Origin: an uncultured Oscillospiraceae bacterium
GTDB taxonomy: Bacteria > Bacillota > Clostridia > Oscillospirales > Oscillospiraceae
Length of the DNA: 64,000 bases
NCBI GenBank assembly: GCA_910588975.1
Contig: CAJUSE010000007.1
Coordinates: forward strand, 24,078-88,077
Direction of reading: 5' to 3'
The position numbers and the translations under genes were made by a program. Shown one piece after another: positions 63,215 to 64,000 of the stretch (the stretch's first letter is position 1; every line of letters starts with the position of its first letter). The notes beneath the pieces are model-generated. The model made no database searches and was not told the origin of the DNA. It worked only from the letters and a program-made list of their open reading frames with translations.

Positions 63215-64000
63215 ATGAAAGAACAGCTATCAAAAATTCGCCTGGAGGCCCTCTCCGCCCTGGAGCGCATCTCGGACCAGCGGGAGCTGGACGATCTGCG
63301 GGTCAAGTACCTGGGCAAGAAGGGTGAGCTCACCAACCTGCTCAAGCAGATGGGCGGCCTGTCCGCCGAGGAGCGCCCTGCCATGGGCCAGATGGCCAAC
63401 GAGGTCCGCTCTGCCTTGGAAAATGCCCTGCAGCAGGCCGGCGACAAGCTCCAGCAGGCCGCTCTGGATGCCCGGCTGAAGCTGGAGACAGTGGATGTGA
63501 CCATCCCCGGCAGCGAGCTCAAGCAGGGCCACAAGCACCCCATGTACATTGCCCTGGACGAGATCAAGGACATTTTCATCGGCATGGGCTTCACCGTACT
63601 GGATGGCCCCGAGATCGAGCTGGGCGAGCTGAACTTCGACCGGCTCAACGCCGAGCCCGGCCACCCCAGCCGGGACTGGTCGGATACCTTCTACTTCGAC
63701 ACCGATGAGCGGGTCATGCTCCGCTCCCAGACCTCCCCCATGCAGGTCCGGGCCATGGACTCCATGGAGCTGCCCATCCGCATCATCGCCCCGGGCCGGG
63801 TCTACCGCAAGGACGAGGTGGACGCCACCCACTCCCCCATGTTCCATCAGGTGGAGGGCATGGTCATTGATAAGGGAATCACCATGGCCGATCTGAAGGG
63901 CACCCTGAGCCTGCTGGCCGAGGAGCTTTTTGGCAAGGGGACTGCCACCCGGTTCCGCCCCCACCACTTCCCCTTCACCGAGCCCTCCTGCGAGATGGAC
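63215..64000 (+). CDS. pheS: Phenylalanine--tRNA ligase alpha subunit (C-terminus cut by window edge)
   Basis: 262 codons visible. N-terminal coiled-coil domain (LSALERISDQRELDDLRVKYLGKKGELTNLLKQMGGLSAEERPAMG) then class II catalytic core: MYIALDEIKDIFIGMGFTVLDGPEIE, LNFDRLNAEPGHPSRDWSDTFYF, MLRSQTSPMQVRAM and PGRVYRKDEVDATHSPMFHQVEG. Charges tRNA-Phe with PheT, which is presumably just beyond the edge. AAGGAGACAAAGG precedes the ATG. Confidence 0.97.
   Translation, partial: MKEQLSKIRLEALSALERISDQRELDDLRVKYLGKKGELTNLLKQMGGLSAEERPAMGQMANEVRSALENALQQAGDKLQQAALDARLKLETVDVTIPGSELKQGHKHPMYIALDEIKDIFIGMGFTVLDGPEIELGELNFDRLNAEPGHPSRDWSDTFYFDTDERVMLRSQTSPMQVRAMDSMELPIRIIAPGRVYRKDEVDATHSPMFHQVEGMVIDKGITMADLKGTLSLLAEELFGKGTATRFRPHHFPFTEPSCEMD

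Noticed and set aside
1..64000. CRISPR arrays, rRNA, tRNA and insertion sequences.
   Set aside because: I read for regularly spaced repeats, T-arm-like sequences and transposase motifs and found none that held up; an automated scan could still find a tRNA I missed.

Overview
The window is a high-GC (about 60%), gene-dense piece of a bacterial chromosome. Sporulation genes (spoIIR, spoVAD, spoVAE), a SleB-type cortex hydrolase, two T-box leaders, a tetrahydrofolate riboswitch and a low-GC-Firmicutes gene order (mltG-U32, alr-ndoA, yjeF-alr neighbourhood) point to a spore-forming anaerobic clostridium. The GC content, the many 4Fe-4S and flavin enzymes, a superoxide reductase and the lack of respiratory genes suit a gut Oscillospiraceae lineage (Flavonifractor/Lawsonibacter/Intestinimonas-like). 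The genus is inference. Vegetative promoters are easy to read throughout: TTGACA-like and TATAAT-like boxes 16-18 bp apart, usually followed by a purine-rich ribosome site. GTG and TTG starts are common.

1-8 kb: redox region. A leftward operon holds a small unknown gene, two ferredoxin-tailed aldo/keto reductases, a cupin, a carboxymuconolactone-decarboxylase-like protein and a lipoprotein that fuses SLH and flavodoxin domains (cut by the window edge). A divergent LysR gene probably controls it. A ZIP metal transporter, a dicluster ferredoxin and a second flavodoxin follow. 8-12.7 kb: an ECF transporter S component behind a structured, terminator-bearing leader, a MarR-MATE efflux operon with a consensus promoter and operator, and a FAD oxidoreductase with a C-terminal Rieske domain. 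12.9-19.3 kb: glutamate dehydrogenase, a FAD dehydrogenase, an AT-rich patch next to an orphan tyrosine recombinase, a degenerate-type desulfoferrodoxin and an acetyltransferase.

19.4-31 kb: cell-envelope and translation genes (tagA-like, tmk, a DJ-1-like gene, mltG, U32/TrhP, acyltransferase, T-box-alaS-DUF4250, HIT protein, GT-C-like membrane protein). A 49-residue cysteine-rich microprotein lies opposite mltG. 31-40 kb, leftward: THF riboswitch-folT with a GT-C-like membrane gene, an EamA half-transporter, and holA-DUF4914-rnmV; then rightward an acetyltransferase and an ATP-grasp enzyme. 39.6-45 kb, leftward: UDG-Lrp-aminotransferase-ispE-spoIIR, then a sigma factor with a translationally coupled DUF4367-type partner that diverges from two tandem DUF975 membrane proteins.

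46.7-56 kb: a SleB hydrolase, an acetyltransferase-CpXC-thioesterase operon, a GH13 enzyme, an SH3-NlpC/P60 hydrolase, a YitT protein, spoVAD-spoVAE without spoVAC, and a hemolysin-III-like membrane protein. 56-61.5 kb: the conserved nnrD-lipoprotein-alr-ndoA neighbourhood, here without an antitoxin gene before ndoA and split by an oppositely oriented SUFU-domain gene. 61.6 kb to the end: a T-box leader, then a polysaccharide deacetylase and a YbjQ protein ahead of pheS (cut by the right edge). I see no rRNA, tRNA, CRISPR array or insertion sequence.
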